Assembly (NCBI GenBank): GCA_018401645.1
Contig: JAGYKK010000004.1
Coordinates: forward strand, 1 to 64,000
Reading direction: 5' to 3'
From: Mycobacterium sp.
Lineage (GTDB): Bacteria > Actinomycetota > Actinomycetes > Mycobacteriales > Mycobacteriaceae
Length of the DNA: 64,000 nt
This document shows, piece by piece, positions 63,489 to 64,000 of the stretch (position 1 is the first letter of the stretch; each line of letters starts with the position of its first letter). Under the pieces are notes generated by a model. That model was not told where the DNA came from, did no database searches, and was given only the letters and a program-made list of their open reading frames with translations. The position numbers were made by a program, and so were the translations under genes.

Positions 63489-64000
63489 ATGACCGAGTCG
63501 ACGACATGCGTGATCGCCGGCGGCGGTCCCGCGGGCATGGTACTGGGCCTGCTGTTGGCCAGGGCCGGTGTCGAAGTCACCCTGCTGGAGAAGCACGCCG
63601 ACTTCCTGCGTGACTTCCGCGGCGACACGGTGCATCCCAGCACGCTGCGACTGCTTGACGACCTCGGGCTGTGGCACCGGTTCGCACAGCTGCCGCAGAG
63701 CAGGGTCGAGCAGGGCGCCCTGCTCGTCGACGGCCGGCCGCTGACGCTGGTTGACTTTCGGAGGCTGCGCCAGCGGCACCGGTATATCGCGATGGTGCCG
63801 CAGTGGGATCTGCTCAACCTGTTGGCAGAGGCGGCCCGGGCCGAGTCCAGCTTCACGTTGCGGATGAGCACCGAGGTCACCGGACTGCTGCGCGACGGCG
63901 AGCGGGTGAGTGGCGTGGCCTACCGCGGCCCCGACGGCGACGGCGAACTCGGCGCCGACCTCACCGTGGGGTGTGACGGACGCTGGTCACTGGTCCGCCG
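63489..64000 (+). CDS. FAD-dependent monooxygenase, 3' end outside window
   Basis: First 170 residues of a PHBH-fold flavoprotein. FAD motif AGGGPAGMVLGLLLARAG, Glu of VTLLEKH, Arg of FRGDTVHPSTLRLLDDLG, and the DG motif of LTVGCDGRWSLVRR. Members hydroxylate aromatic compounds; substrate unknown. Start ATG 63489. Cut by the window end. Confidence 0.9.
   Translation, partial: MTESTTCVIAGGGPAGMVLGLLLARAGVEVTLLEKHADFLRDFRGDTVHPSTLRLLDDLGLWHRFAQLPQSRVEQGALLVDGRPLTLVDFRRLRQRHRYIAMVPQWDLLNLLAEAARAESSFTLRMSTEVTGLLRDGERVSGVAYRGPDGDGELGADLTVGCDGRWSLVR

Overview
The window is the replication-origin region of a mycobacterial (Mycobacteriaceae) chromosome. Evidence: the order rpmH-dnaA-oriC-dnaN-recF-dciA-gyrB-gyrA, the block trpG/pknB/pknA/pbpA/rodA/pstP/fhaB/fhaA, an oppositely oriented jag/yidC/yidD/rnpA/rpmH and rsmG/parA/parB cluster, and family-restricted genes (mtc28-like antigen, cwlM, crgA, whiB5-like, DUF2694, PE-PPE domain). 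A gnd gene between dnaN and recF, and the leuS-mtc28 block next to pcnA rather than across the origin, match what I recall of fast-growing species such as M. smegmatis rather than M. tuberculosis. GyrA carries Ser instead of Ala at the main quinolone position. No species is assigned.

Layout. 1-8.4 kb: SDR fragment, leuS, broken mtc28-like and membrane genes, AlgH-family protein, MFS transporter, MDMPI-like protein, and an acidic Asp-Gly repeat protein. 8.4-20.7 kb: pcnA, mutT4-like Nudix gene, the Rv3909-Rv3910 (murJ) pair, sigM with a remnant of its anti-sigma gene, trxB-trxA, cwlM, GNAT gene. 20.9-26.2 kb: parB, parA, rsmG, jag, yidC, yidD, rnpA, rpmH, nearly all joined by 4-base overlaps, with two parS sites. 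26.2-37.3 kb: dnaA, oriC, dnaN, gnd, recF, dciA, gyrB, gyrA. 37.4-50.3 kb: DUF3566 protein, tRNA-Ile, tRNA-Ala, ppiA, crgA, trpG, the cell-growth kinase/phosphatase operon, tRNA-Leu. 50.3-64 kb: accessory part with a PEP-synthase scrap, PE-PPE hydrolase, kinase-like protein, whiB5/Rv0023/Rv0024-like genes, a small type-VII-like gene set, serine hydrolase, glyoxalase-fold protein, methyltransferase, D-aminoacylase, rhomboid protease, a secreted protein and the start of a flavin monooxygenase.

The genes form the usual core of replication initiation (DnaA, DnaN, DciA, gyrase), origin segregation (ParAB-parS), membrane insertion and RNA maturation (YidC, Jag, RnpA), redox (TrxAB) and peptidoglycan control (PknA/B, PstP, PbpA, RodA, MurJ, CwlM, FhaA, CrgA).

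The most striking property is the set of frameshifts: about 25-30 apparent single-base indels in about a dozen genes, with conserved protein sequence continuing in another frame after each. They are clustered (mtc28, Rv3909, the 3' half of Rv3910, whiB5-Rv0023-Rv0024), while 18.3-31.4 kb and 39.5-49 kb have none. Either this is a draft assembly with local indel errors, which the hit in the essential trxB argues for, or it is recent gene decay. The sequence alone does not decide. I did not find a convincing wholly new system. The best leads are a 12-codon coupling ORF before pknA, a pair of perfect DnaA boxes upstream of the Rv0010c-like gene, a stripped anti-SigM, and a recombination scar beside tRNA-Leu.
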